From assembly GCA_017477125.1 (NCBI GenBank), contig JAFUXN010000127.1, positions 1 through 44,810 of the forward strand: 44,810 nt of DNA. Reading direction: 5' to 3'. Under the pieces are notes generated by a model that saw nothing but the letters and a program-made list of their open reading frames with translations, had not been told where the DNA came from and did no database searches. The translations under genes and the position numbers were made by a program. Shown piece by piece: positions 35,847-44,414 of the stretch; positions within the stretch are counted from its first letter, which is position 1; each line of letters opens with the position of its first letter. The stretch is from Selenomonadaceae bacterium (GTDB taxonomy: Bacteria; Bacillota; Negativicutes; Selenomonadales; Selenomonadaceae).

Positions 35847-36652
35847 TGAGGAAGATTTTATTGCCGCTGTTGTTTTTGATTTTGTTGGTGACGGGTTGCG
35901 GCGAAGAAGGTGACGACTTCGCAAACGATAAAGGCGTGAAACACGGCAATAAAATTGTAATCGGGCTCGACGACGAATATGCACCGATGGGATTTCGCGA
36001 CGAGAAGGGCGAGATTGTCGGTTTCGACGTTGATCTTGCCAAAGAGGCCGGCAAAAGAATGGGCGTTGAGTTTGAATTTAAACCGATCGACTGGGACAAC
36101 AAACGCGAGGAGATCACCTCCGGCAACGTCGATATTCTTTGGAACGGCACGGACATCACCGAGGAGCGCAAGGAGTATATGATCTTCAGCAGACCCTACA
36201 TGGAGAACCGCCAGATTTTGATAGTCCCGAAAGGCAATCCGCAAGACATTCATACCGCCGGCGACCTTGCGGGCAAAATCGTCGGCACGCAAGCCGGCTC
36301 TTCGTCCAGATATTATGTCGACGACAATCCGAATCTCAAGAACAGTTTTAAGGAGTTTAAAACCTATCTGAACTTCAAAATAGCGTTCGCGGATTTGGAA
36401 GAAGGCAACGTCGACGTGCTCATCTGCGACGAATTGGCGGGGCGTTACGAAATCGGCAGGGCGCCGCAAAATTTCATGGTGATTGAGTCAACGATAGGTC
36501 CCGCTTGCGAAATCGGAATCGGCTTCCGCAAAGACGACGTCGAATTGCGCGACAGAGTGCAAGAGGTTTTCGACGAGATGATTAAAGACGGCACCGTTAG
36601 AAAAATCTCCGAGAAGTGGTTCAAGATAAATCTGGTTAAGTTTCGCAGGTAA
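35846..36652 (+). CDS. Amino-acid-type solute-binding lipoprotein (SBP family 3)
   Basis: A 268-aa lipoprotein: signal peptide MRKILLPLLFLILLVTGC with lipobox LVTGC, then an SBP_bac_3 domain (IVIGLDDEYAPMGFRDEKGEIVGFDVDLAKEAGKRMGV, DILWNGTDITEERKEYMIFSRPYM, LAGKIVGTQAGSSS, ADLEEGNVDVLICDELAGRYEI, IGIGFRKDDVELRDRVQEVF). The ATG shares its A with the TAA stop of the kinase gene, and GGAGG lies upstream, so the two are translationally coupled. No ABC permease or ATPase genes follow. It may feed a transporter encoded elsewhere, or present ligand to the kinase's Cache domains. Confidence 0.88.
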   Translation: MRKILLPLLFLILLVTGCGEEGDDFANDKGVKHGNKIVIGLDDEYAPMGFRDEKGEIVGFDVDLAKEAGKRMGVEFEFKPIDWDNKREEITSGNVDILWNGTDITEERKEYMIFSRPYMENRQILIVPKGNPQDIHTAGDLAGKIVGTQAGSSSRYYVDDNPNLKNSFKEFKTYLNFKIAFADLEEGNVDVLICDELAGRYEIGRAPQNFMVIESTIGPACEIGIGFRKDDVELRDRVQEVFDEMIKDGTVRKISEKWFKINLVKFRR

Positions 36653-36689
36653 GGGCTCATTGTTTTGAGCGCGGGCGGTCGAAAAAAAT

Positions 36690-36718
36690 TTGACAAGGGC
36701 AATCGATTGTGATACATT
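36690..36718 (+). promoter_or_regulatory. Promoter of ssrA (tmRNA)
   Basis: A perfect TTGACA (36690-36695), 17 bases, TACATT (36713-36718), placed 21 bases before the tmRNA 5' end. This is the best -35/-10 match in the window, as expected for an abundant RNA. Confidence 0.75.
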
Positions 36719-36739
36719 AACGGCGTTTAAATTATCATT

Positions 36740-37093
36740 GGGGATGTAAATGGTTTCGACGGGGGTAGATGGGACAGCGATAGCGAGCCCCGGGGTCATC
36801 GAACCGGGTCAGTAAGGTGAACCTTGCTTTAAATATAAAAGCAGACAACGATTACGCTCTGGCAGCTTGATGCCAGCCTCCGCCGCCCGATCTCCCGCTA
36901 AGGCGGGTCGGAGGTCAGCGCGGGATACCGATTCGTGAGTGCGTCGTAACGAACGGGAATAATTCAGACGCTCGACCAAATTGAGTCTGCCTTGCGAACT
37001 CAACGCGGTTTAAATTCGATCACAAGGCTGCGCTCGGAGAAGTTACTGTAACAATGCTTTCGGACAGGAGTTCGACTCTCCTCATCTCCACCA
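36740..37093 (+). ncRNA. ssrA: Transfer-messenger RNA (tmRNA)
   Basis: A one-piece tmRNA of about 354 bases. The 5' end GGGGATGTAAATGGTTTCGA pairs with the 3' end CATCTCC plus the encoded ACCA tail; the T-loop arm GGAG-TTCGACT-CTCC precedes it. The resume codon is GCA at 36841, and the tag reading frame gives ADNDYALAA, then TGA at 36868-36870; the ALAA end is the usual ClpXP degron. Downstream GC-rich hairpins (for example CCCGCT-AAGGCGGG near 36894) are the pseudoknot region. The RNA rescues stalled ribosomes together with SmpB, which is not encoded here. Confidence 0.95.
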
Positions 37094-37145
37094 ATCGCAA
37101 TTTAATAAACCAACATAGATTCGATCGATCGAAGGAGGCAATAAC

Positions 37146-37508
37146 GTGGAAGTTAAGTACGAAGTCACGATCACGGCAGTCGGTTCGCAGGCTCGAGAGT
37201 TCCTCGACAACAACAGCAGCGTCATTCTGCTGGACACGGGCAAGCATCCCAACCTCGCCGACATGGTTGTCGAGCACAGCGTCGGTGAGCTCAAGGCTGA
37301 TATCGAAGTCGGCGACAAGCTCAAATTCGGCAACACCGATTTCAAAGTGACGAAGGTCGGCGACGTGGCGAACAACACCATCCGCGAGGCGGGGCACTGC
37401 ACGATCCTCGTCAACAAGGAAGGCGCGTTGCCAGGTCAGATTTCCGTCAAGGGCGTCATGCCTCCGCGTCTTCGCGTCGACGACGTCATTCGCTTCTTCA
37501 AGAAATAA
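37146..37508 (+). CDS. PTS glucitol/sorbitol-type enzyme IIA protein
   Basis: A 120-aa protein of the PTS EIIA-Gut family, comparable in length to E. coli SrlB. Shared features are the opening YEVTITAVGSQA, the VVEHSVGEL segment aligned with the phospho-His region of SrlB, VTKVGDVANNTIREAGHCTI and the C-terminal VDDVIRFF. GTG at 37146 with a strong AAGGAGG. No IIB, IIC or sorbitol dehydrogenase gene is near, so this orphan IIA may be regulatory or may serve a transporter encoded elsewhere. It lies between ssrA and a terminator shared with the nrdG-larA junction. Confidence 0.85.
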   Translation: MEVKYEVTITAVGSQAREFLDNNSSVILLDTGKHPNLADMVVEHSVGELKADIEVGDKLKFGNTDFKVTKVGDVANNTIREAGHCTILVNKEGALPGQISVKGVMPPRLRVDDVIRFFKK

Positions 37509-37524
37509 TTTCAGGCTCGAAATA

Positions 37525-37562
37525 AAAATGGCGCGGCTCCCACAACGGGGGTCGCGCTTTTG
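37525..37562. terminator. Bidirectional terminator between the PTS IIA gene and the helicase-TIR gene
   Basis: An A-run (37525-37529), stem GCGCGGCTCCC / GGGGGTCGCGC with an ACAAC loop, then TTTT. The element and its 3' flank match 21496-21539 with one mismatch. It stops the IIA transcript on the plus strand and the defence-like operon on the minus strand. Confidence 0.85.
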
Positions 37563-37577
37563 AATTTCAATCGAGCA

Positions 37578-40500
37578 TCAGCCCTCCTCCACACGCTTGA
37601 GGAAGTCCTTCAACGTCTTGTTTAATCCGCCTTCGCTCAACGATGTGCTGTAACCGTCGTTGGCTCTATATTTCTCATGATATTTACAGTGATCAGTGTT
37701 CGGCGGGTTCAACAACCAAAGCCGACGCCTCCCCTTCAGTGTCGACAACCGTTCGATAATCGCCGCCAGCTCCTTCTTGCAATTGACGCTGTCCGCGCAA
37801 TCGTAATACTCATCGTCGAGAAGAATGAAGAACGCGCATTCCTTGTACTTTTCCAGCGTCCATGGTTGAGCTCCGTCGCCGTTAAACTCATGGCTTGCGC
37901 AATCGCTTTGGTCGAACAGCACCAAGTCTTTATATTTTTCCTCCAGCCCGGCAACAAATTTCTTCAATAGCCGAACGCCCTCGCGCTCATTGTCAAATTG
38001 CCGCTCGTGTGCGTACGACACTCCGATTAGATATTTTTGATCGCGCCACTTCCTCAACAGCAGTCGGAACCCGATGCCGATGTCCTCTGCGAAATTTCTC
38101 GTGGTCTCGCAATGGGCGAACGGCGCGCCCCATTCTTCAAATTCCTCCCTCGAGCGACATATCCCATATGTCCGTCGATAGCCGTCCTTCCCGAGCCCGT
38201 AACAAAATTTATCCAGACTGCTGAAGCTCCTCACCGTGCTCCGCGACAAGAACAGTAGCGTCGGCTCGTCGGGTCTTTGCTCCCGCTCCGCACCCAACGC
38301 CTCGCCCCAGGATAATTCCCGATACTCGATCCCAACTTCCTTGAGCACCTTCCTCAAATCGTTGAGCGCCGCCCAATTGCGTTTGTCGCACAGCAATCGA
38401 ACACGCTTGTCGCCCTCGATCTCCTCCGAATTGTGCTCATAGTTCTGTAGCAGCTGATTCAAATTCTTGAGATTCGGTCTGAACACGCCGTTGATATCCC
38501 ACAACAGCGCCATCAACATCTTGCCCTTGAAATCCGTTATCTTGATCGAGTGAGCGAGTAGCCACACAAACGTTTCGTATGTCATTGCCGACAAATTATT
38601 TTTCAGCCCGTCGAGCGCCTCATAATCTTGCCGTACCTCATTGAGTTTCTCGTCGAGCTCCGCCGTCAACAGGATCACTTTGAATTTGCCCGCCCGCTTG
38701 CTCGCCCGCTTGAATTGATTTTCGTACTCCGCACCAATCTTGCCGCTTGCCTTGTCGTTGAGCGCTATCAAGAAGAACGTCTTGTCGTTGCACTCGAGCA
38801 TCGCAAAGTTTTTGTCGGCAATCGGGAAATCCAATTTGATGTTGTCGCCGAAGATATGATCCCTCTCCTCCGATTCAAGTTCGTTGAGGAAAATCTTGCT
38901 CAAGCTCGGTAGCACACATTTGTCGTCGCGAGCCGATTGATCCGCAAGCAAATTCTTCAGCGCGTCCTCAACCTCGTCGCTAAGATTCGTCAAATCCCTC
39001 TTGATCGCCTCAAACAAATTTTTGATGTCATTGTGCTCGCTCGATTCGTCTATCCGACGTAGCAACTCCTCACATATCTCGCCACTGATTATCTTGAGTA
39101 TCCTGGCGGGATCATTCTTCCAAAGGTCGCGCAACATCGCCGCCACATCATCATCGTACCGCTCCGGATACTCCCTGCACAGATTGTAGAGATCAAATAT
39201 CGCCTTCCGCTCGAGCTTGGGCACATTCTTGTTCGCTATGCGCACCAAATTCCGCGGTACGCCGTAGTTTACTTGAGTCGACAGTCGATAGAGACGCGGT
39301 AATAAGATCAAGAGGTTGGTTGTGTTCCTGCCGCGCTCGCGGTACTCCGTTCGACTGATCGCTTCGAGCTGATACGCGACAATTTCCGCCAACCGCGCGA
39401 TGTCGCCGACCACCAGCGGCAATTTAAATTCGGTCTCCTCCTCAATTTTTTCGATTAGATCGCCGCGCGTCCAATGCCACAAGATGATCGCTCGCATCAG
39501 CGGATTGATGTATCTGCTCTCATAGATCCAATCGCAATCGTCATTAACCGCCAGTTCCAACGTGCTGTCCTTCCAAAACTTGCAATGCCCTGCTTGATGC
39601 ATTTTCTTGAGCGCCTTCAAGACTGCCGCCGACGCCTTGCGCGATTCCTCAAGACCGTTGGGGATGCTCACTTGCGGAAATCCGATCACCTCGGGTGTTT
39701 GGCACAAAATATAAAGCATGTCGAGCAGATAACCTTTGAGGCTCAGCTCATCATTCGTCGTGTCGAACGGCAGACCGCCCTGTCCGTCCTCCAATGCCGT
39801 CTGCTTCTCCTTGTAGCCGCCGTTAAAAAAATATCGCCTTATCTTGTTGCACGTCTTGATGCCAAACGCATACGCCGCCAATCCTCTCCCGAAGGGTGTC
39901 AGCTCATAGTGCTCGAGCTCATCATCGTCGTCACTGCTCTTGGGTCGACACAGCTTTGCCTTCATCAGCACATCGCACATCTTTTGAGCGTCAATCGCTC
40001 GACCGCCGCACTTGCACGAAAAACTTTCCTCCCAAAACGACTGCACCGTTTCAGACGTGTAATCATCGCCGCACTCGCTCAACAAACTCAAATAATACGG
40101 CGCTTGACCGATCTCGGGCTCGTCCTTCAGCGATGATACAATGTCCTCCTTCAACGAATTAACGTAGCCGTTCCAAAAACGATGCGCCTCATCGTCCTTG
40201 GTCGCGATGATGAAACTCATGCCGCTCTTCATGTTCTGTTGCCCCAAACGACCCGCGCGCCCGACATAGTTTTTATACTCTTGACCGGTGAGCGGCTGAG
40301 CGTGTTGAGTGGTGTCGCCCTTCTTTCGAGGCACTTCATTGTCGAAGATGATCATCACATCGACCGGCATGTTCATCCCGACGGTGAGCGTTTCAGTCGC
40401 CACCACCAATCGCAACGAATCCTCCGCGCCGTCAAACAGCTCCTCAATCAACTCGCGCAATGCCGTAGACATCGCCGCGTTGTGGCATGCTATCCGACGC

Positions 40501-41672
40501 GGGAACAATCGATTGCGGAGCAGTTTCTGATACTTGTCGACGTCATAGTTTTCGATCCGTGAAAGCCTCTCGCTCATCTCGAGCCGCGGCAAAATCTTAT
40601 CGTCGGCAATCTGGTTCGCAATGTAATCCGCCAGGTATCGGGTTCGCTCGCGCCCGTTCACGAATACCAATACCTTCGCCTTGCGATTCCGCGCATAAAT
40701 CTCCCTCAACAGCGCCTTTAACAAACGCCTCTTGGGCTCGTCGGAACGCCCGCCCCTGAGCTCTACGTAATCGGGAACGGATATCTCACCGCGATACTCC
40801 AATCTGCCGCCCTCGTCATTGAGCTTCTCAGACTTGCCATATGGGCTGAACTCCTTAATATTGTCCTCGCCCCGGCTCGCCGACGCCCTGTAACTGCCGT
40901 CGGTCAGTATCACATGCTCGAGTAGTGAGGTCGGGCGCATCTCGTTTCGGATCACTATCGGAGAGTTACTATCGATCGTCAACCACTTCTCTATGAAGCT
41001 CGCATTGCAATCGCACGTCGTCAAACACATGATCCGCGTCAAAGTTTCGTTGCCGCCCAGCGCATTTCGACGCAACACCTTTTGGATTGCCACCTCGAGT
41101 TTGGGACCGCGGTCATGCTTGTTGAGCATCTGCAGTTCGTCGACCACCAGCAGACGGCATTTCTTCAGCATCTTGCCGTTCGACTGCAACAGCATGGCAA
41201 AGAACTTCTCATAGACGATCACCGCGATGGTGTAATCGCCTTCAACGATCTCACCATCGTGATCCAAGTAGTCACTGCTCGATGCATATATCCCGGTCGT
41301 CCCCTGCGCCTCAAGGTCTTTGCGTAATTGATTGCACCGCTCGCGAACCATCGCCTTCAGCGGCACCAGCACGATGCATTTGTTTTCGGGATCGTTCTCG
41401 TGCTTTAGAGAGTCGAGGATCGCCATCTCGCTGATCAAAGTCTTGCCGGCGCTCGTCGCGCCCTGCACCACGATGTGTCGATTCTCCTCATGCTCCGACA
41501 GCCAGAAGCCTTTGGTGTCGAAAAGCGCCATCCGTTGAAGACCGGTGTATTCGGTTTCGTCGGGCGATATCCCCATCGAACGCGCCAGCCTCTCATTGAT
41601 CGCCTTCAACGCGTCGGCGCTCAACTCATGTCGCTCCCTGATATCCTTGAAATTATCGATCTTAATGCCCAT
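37578..41672 (-). CDS. Ski2-like SF2 helicase with C-terminal TIR domain
   Basis: A 1364-aa protein. Helicase core (about 45-500): Q-like TGLQRMALF, motif I GATSAGKT (71-78), Ia VPLKAM, motif II VVDELQML (Asp178-Glu179), III CLTTCDC, IV VLVFVNGRERTRYLADYI, V ATETLTVGMNMP and VI YKNYVGRAGRLGQ. Then come long helical and winged-helix-like regions, an unassigned alpha/beta segment (about 960-1210), and a TIR domain (about 1210-1330): LIGVSYAHER (strand A), LVLFDQSD, CAFFILLDDEYYDCADSVNCKKELAAI, where Glu near 1300 in CKKEL is the expected NADase residue. ATG at 41672 with GGGGGAG, 32 bases after helicase A. The fusion of RNA/DNA helicase with TIR suggests nucleic-acid-triggered NAD+ cleavage; this is inference. 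Confidence 0.85.
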   Translation of the reverse strand: MGIKIDNFKDIRERHELSADALKAINERLARSMGISPDETEYTGLQRMALFDTKGFWLSEHEENRHIVVQGATSAGKTLISEMAILDSLKHENDPENKCIVLVPLKAMVRERCNQLRKDLEAQGTTGIYASSSDYLDHDGEIVEGDYTIAVIVYEKFFAMLLQSNGKMLKKCRLLVVDELQMLNKHDRGPKLEVAIQKVLRRNALGGNETLTRIMCLTTCDCNASFIEKWLTIDSNSPIVIRNEMRPTSLLEHVILTDGSYRASASRGEDNIKEFSPYGKSEKLNDEGGRLEYRGEISVPDYVELRGGRSDEPKRRLLKALLREIYARNRKAKVLVFVNGRERTRYLADYIANQIADDKILPRLEMSERLSRIENYDVDKYQKLLRNRLFPRRIACHNAAMSTALRELIEELFDGAEDSLRLVVATETLTVGMNMPVDVMIIFDNEVPRKKGDTTQHAQPLTGQEYKNYVGRAGRLGQQNMKSGMSFIIATKDDEAHRFWNGYVNSLKEDIVSSLKDEPEIGQAPYYLSLLSECGDDYTSETVQSFWEESFSCKCGGRAIDAQKMCDVLMKAKLCRPKSSDDDDELEHYELTPFGRGLAAYAFGIKTCNKIRRYFFNGGYKEKQTALEDGQGGLPFDTTNDELSLKGYLLDMLYILCQTPEVIGFPQVSIPNGLEESRKASAAVLKALKKMHQAGHCKFWKDSTLELAVNDDCDWIYESRYINPLMRAIILWHWTRGDLIEKIEEETEFKLPLVVGDIARLAEIVAYQLEAISRTEYRERGRNTTNLLILLPRLYRLSTQVNYGVPRNLVRIANKNVPKLERKAIFDLYNLCREYPERYDDDVAAMLRDLWKNDPARILKIISGEICEELLRRIDESSEHNDIKNLFEAIKRDLTNLSDEVEDALKNLLADQSARDDKCVLPSLSKIFLNELESEERDHIFGDNIKLDFPIADKNFAMLECNDKTFFLIALNDKASGKIGAEYENQFKRASKRAGKFKVILLTAELDEKLNEVRQDYEALDGLKNNLSAMTYETFVWLLAHSIKITDFKGKMLMALLWDINGVFRPNLKNLNQLLQNYEHNSEEIEGDKRVRLLCDKRNWAALNDLRKVLKEVGIEYRELSWGEALGAEREQRPDEPTLLFLSRSTVRSFSSLDKFCYGLGKDGYRRTYGICRSREEFEEWGAPFAHCETTRNFAEDIGIGFRLLLRKWRDQKYLIGVSYAHERQFDNEREGVRLLKKFVAGLEEKYKDLVLFDQSDCASHEFNGDGAQPWTLEKYKECAFFILLDDEYYDCADSVNCKKELAAIIERLSTLKGRRRLWLLNPPNTDHCKYHEKYRANDGYSTSLSEGGLNKTLKDFLKRVEEG

Positions 41673-41704
41673 TGCCGGCACTCCCCCATCGCAATTCGTC
41701 TCGA

Positions 41705-44005
41705 TCAAATTTTGCTCTGATACGTCAGCGCCTCGGTCAGCTCGTTGAGCCAAGCGGTTGCCTCGATAAAGCGTTCGGTCGTGAGCTCCTGCCTCAACAA
41801 TCGCTTTTTGACGCCCGACGCCAACGGCAAACTGAATTTGATCACGTCGAGACGGTAGCAAACGATCTCCAACAGCCGACGCATCTGCTCGTAATAAATT
41901 TTAAAGCCGTCGAACATCACCGTGGTCGAGCACGCCGAGCTCCGCCACAACAGGATCGACGCCAACAATCTCAACGCCTTGAACTCGTCCTCGTCGAAGA
42001 AATTATATTGTCGAGCGCCGAATCGTCGGGTGTATCTGCTCACCGCGCTCAACAATTTATTCAACAGCTCGGGACTCGTCCAATCGGCGAAGTACCGAAA
42101 GATTTTCCTCATCGCCGCCAGCGAGTTCCTGATGAATAAAATATCTCTGCCGTTCGGATCGAAATTCCCTACAATGACGCCGCCCTGCCCCAAGATGCCT
42201 TTCGTGTTGACGATTATGTTGAGCATGTCGACCTCGAAAAATTTCTCGGGCGTGACGAAATTTCTGATCGAGTTCAACAGGTCCTCGAAATCGCTGATGA
42301 GGATCACGTAGCCCGCCAGTTGCCTGCCGACGTCGGTGGCGGCGTACTCGGGTTCGTCCTCGTCGTCGACGTCGTCATCATTGATCTGCTGAATGAGTTT
42401 GAGCTCGAGCAATTTGGCGATCGGCTCGTCGCAAAAATAATTTTCGTTGAGGCGTTTGGAGGAGGGCAACGGCAATCCTCTCAACAGAAATTTTATATCG
42501 GATTGCTTGATGCCCGATGACGTTTGCGCATTCGAATTCGAGAACAGGCTCAAAATATAGAACGGCAGATATCCGCGCTCGACGCTCAACAGTTGGCTGA
42601 AGGTGCGGTCGGGTTCGTTGACCTTGCGATTGAGCGCCTCCCATAAATTTCTCTGATCGTTGGGTCTGCCCTCAACGCCGAAGTACTTTGATTCAAGGAG
42701 CGGGTAGACGTAGCCGACGCATTTTTGTTCGGGCAGCGACGGGTTGAGGCGTCCCGCTCTGCCCGCATAATTCATGTACTCGTTTGGATAGAGGAAGCGG
42801 AGTTCGTTATGAATGCCGCGGTCGTAGGCGCGTTTCTTCATGCGCGGAATGATCACGACGTCGGCATTGCTGTTGACGCCGTAGGCGAGCGTTTCTGTAC
42901 TGCAAACGATCTTGAGCTTGCCGTCGACGGCGAGGAAGTCCTTCTCGATCAGATATCGCATGCTCAGAGGAATGTTGGCGTTGTGATAGCTGATGCCGTG
43001 GGCGAACGCTCGATAGTCGTCCTCGTCCATGGTGCCGTAAAGAATATCGTCGGCGTCCGCTTGGATCGAGCGCAAGATGTAATCGCGGCACTGCTCCTCA
43101 TCGATCCATGGTGTCAAGATGCCGCGCTCGACGAGTTCTTTCAAGAGTACCTTCGACAGCTCGCGAACCTCCTGCCGATTGTTGAGGAAGATGAGAATTT
43201 TATCGCCGCGTTTGAGGTGGTGAATGCAGATGGCGGTGACGATGCCGTTGACGCGATTGATAAAGCGTTTGTCGTAACCATCGGGGAAGTCGACCGTCTT
43301 CACCGGCTCGCAATCCGTCTCGACGTGTTTAACGCCCGTCTTGTTGTAGAAGATCGGCAGGGTCTTGAGCTCGACGGGGCGGGTCAACTCTCTGATCTCG
43401 GTGAATTGAAACTTATCGATGTACTCTCGCCAATCGTAGAAGGGAGTGCCCAACGCGATCACTCTCAACTCTTGGTGGCGTCGAGCGCGGAGCATGATGA
43501 AATCGGTTTTGATGCCGCGGTTGACGTCTTGAGCGAGAGCGATCTCGTCGAGGACGATCAGATCGTACTTGTCGAGGAAAGTTTGATCGGCGGAGGCGAA
43601 CATAAAAATTTTCTCGTTGATGATGACGGCGATATCGACCTTGCCGGCGATGATGCTTGGATCGTCGAGAAGATATTCGCTGGTCGATTGAACGATCTTG
43701 AGGGACAGATCGAGTTTGCGCGCGAAGTCTTTGATCTCGTCGAACTTTTGAGAGGCGAGCGCTCGATAGGGGACGGCGAACAGCATTCGATAGGGGCGAC
43801 CGCGTTCTGCTGCCAACTGCTGTTGTCGGAAGTAGCTCAACAATGCGATGAGAGTTTTGCCGGAGCCGGTGGTGCCGATCACGAACAGCCACTTGCCGAC
43901 GTCATAGAAGTCGGGGCAATCGAAAGCCTTCCGTTGAAGGTCGGTGAGCTCATTGAATCCGGCGCGCGTCGCCAACGAATTGATGTCCGATCTGTCGTTC
44001 CCCAT
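41705..44005 (-). CDS. Ski2-like SF2 helicase, partner of the helicase-TIR protein
   Basis: A 766-aa DEAD/DEAH-type helicase. Motifs: LTDLQRKAFD (Q-like), motif I GTTGSGKT (44-51), Ia VPYRALASQ, motif II VLDEIALAQD (Asp153-Glu154), III ALGTPF, IV ILIFLNNRQEVRELSKVL, V CSTETLAYGVNSNADVVI and VI YMNYAGRAGRLNP near residue 412. The C-terminal about 330 residues are helical, with an acidic DDDVDDEDEPEY linker, and have no recognised domain; there is no TIR or nuclease. It is clearly a distant paralogue of the downstream helicase. ATG at 44005 with GGGAGG, 20 bases after the RyR gene, so the three genes form one operon. Confidence 0.85.
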   Translation of the reverse strand: MGNDRSDINSLATRAGFNELTDLQRKAFDCPDFYDVGKWLFVIGTTGSGKTLIALLSYFRQQQLAAERGRPYRMLFAVPYRALASQKFDEIKDFARKLDLSLKIVQSTSEYLLDDPSIIAGKVDIAVIINEKIFMFASADQTFLDKYDLIVLDEIALAQDVNRGIKTDFIMLRARRHQELRVIALGTPFYDWREYIDKFQFTEIRELTRPVELKTLPIFYNKTGVKHVETDCEPVKTVDFPDGYDKRFINRVNGIVTAICIHHLKRGDKILIFLNNRQEVRELSKVLLKELVERGILTPWIDEEQCRDYILRSIQADADDILYGTMDEDDYRAFAHGISYHNANIPLSMRYLIEKDFLAVDGKLKIVCSTETLAYGVNSNADVVIIPRMKKRAYDRGIHNELRFLYPNEYMNYAGRAGRLNPSLPEQKCVGYVYPLLESKYFGVEGRPNDQRNLWEALNRKVNEPDRTFSQLLSVERGYLPFYILSLFSNSNAQTSSGIKQSDIKFLLRGLPLPSSKRLNENYFCDEPIAKLLELKLIQQINDDDVDDEDEPEYAATDVGRQLAGYVILISDFEDLLNSIRNFVTPEKFFEVDMLNIIVNTKGILGQGGVIVGNFDPNGRDILFIRNSLAAMRKIFRYFADWTSPELLNKLLSAVSRYTRRFGARQYNFFDEDEFKALRLLASILLWRSSACSTTVMFDGFKIYYEQMRRLLEIVCYRLDVIKFSLPLASGVKKRLLRQELTTERFIEATAWLNELTEALTYQSKI

Positions 44006-44025
44006 GAGTGTGTCGCCTCCCGCGT

Positions 44026-44325
44026 TTAAGTCGAATCGTTACGAGTTATGTTGAAGCCGAGCTTGACGATGAGCTTGAGGGTTTCCATGGCGGTGCGGCG
44101 ATCGTAAATTTTCTCGGCATCGGGCAGTTGGGAGTAGGGCACCAGGCATGGAGTTTGTTTGAGTTGATCGTCGCGAGTGTCGCCGTAGGTCCAGCCGTCG
44201 CTGATACGAGTCGCCGCCCAGACCTCGTGGACGTTCTCGGCGATCAGTTCGGTGAGCCGGATCAGTTCGGGGCTCAGCTCGACGTCGTTGGTGTCGATCG
44301 GTTGAGGCGAGTAATATTTGTTCAA
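44026..44325 (-). CDS. Stand-alone RyR-domain protein
   Basis: A 99-aa protein that is essentially a single RyR (ryanodine-receptor repeat) domain: PQPIDTNDVELSPELIRLTE, LIAENVHEVWAATRISDGW, TYGDTRDDQLKQTPCLVPY, LPDAEKIYDRRTAMETLK and LIVKLGF. These are the family's hallmark positions (NVHEVWA, GWTYG, PCLVPY, EKxYDR). TTG at 44325 is the start, with AAGGAGG 8 bases upstream. It is the first gene of the operon with the two helicases. Bacterial RyR domains have been predicted by comparative genomics to bind nucleotide-derived signals in conflict systems; with a TIR domain in the same operon, an ADP-ribose-type ligand is a reasonable but untested guess. Confidence 0.9.
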   Translation of the reverse strand: MNKYYSPQPIDTNDVELSPELIRLTELIAENVHEVWAATRISDGWTYGDTRDDQLKQTPCLVPYSQLPDAEKIYDRRTAMETLKLIVKLGFNITRNDST

Positions 44326-44414
44326 CGGTTGAGCCTCCTTTCGATGATAGAAGAATTATGGGTGGCGGGAAAAAATCCTGCCGCTCCAATCAAAATTTGT
44401 TCAGTCGAAGATAT

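Noticed and set aside
37050-44400. Possible genomic island integrated at the 3' end of ssrA, carrying the helicase operon
   Set aside because: The tmRNA 3' end is a common attachment site, but no integrase gene and no second copy of the 3' sequence (CTCCTCATCTCC) is found up to the window end, and a PTS IIA gene lies between.
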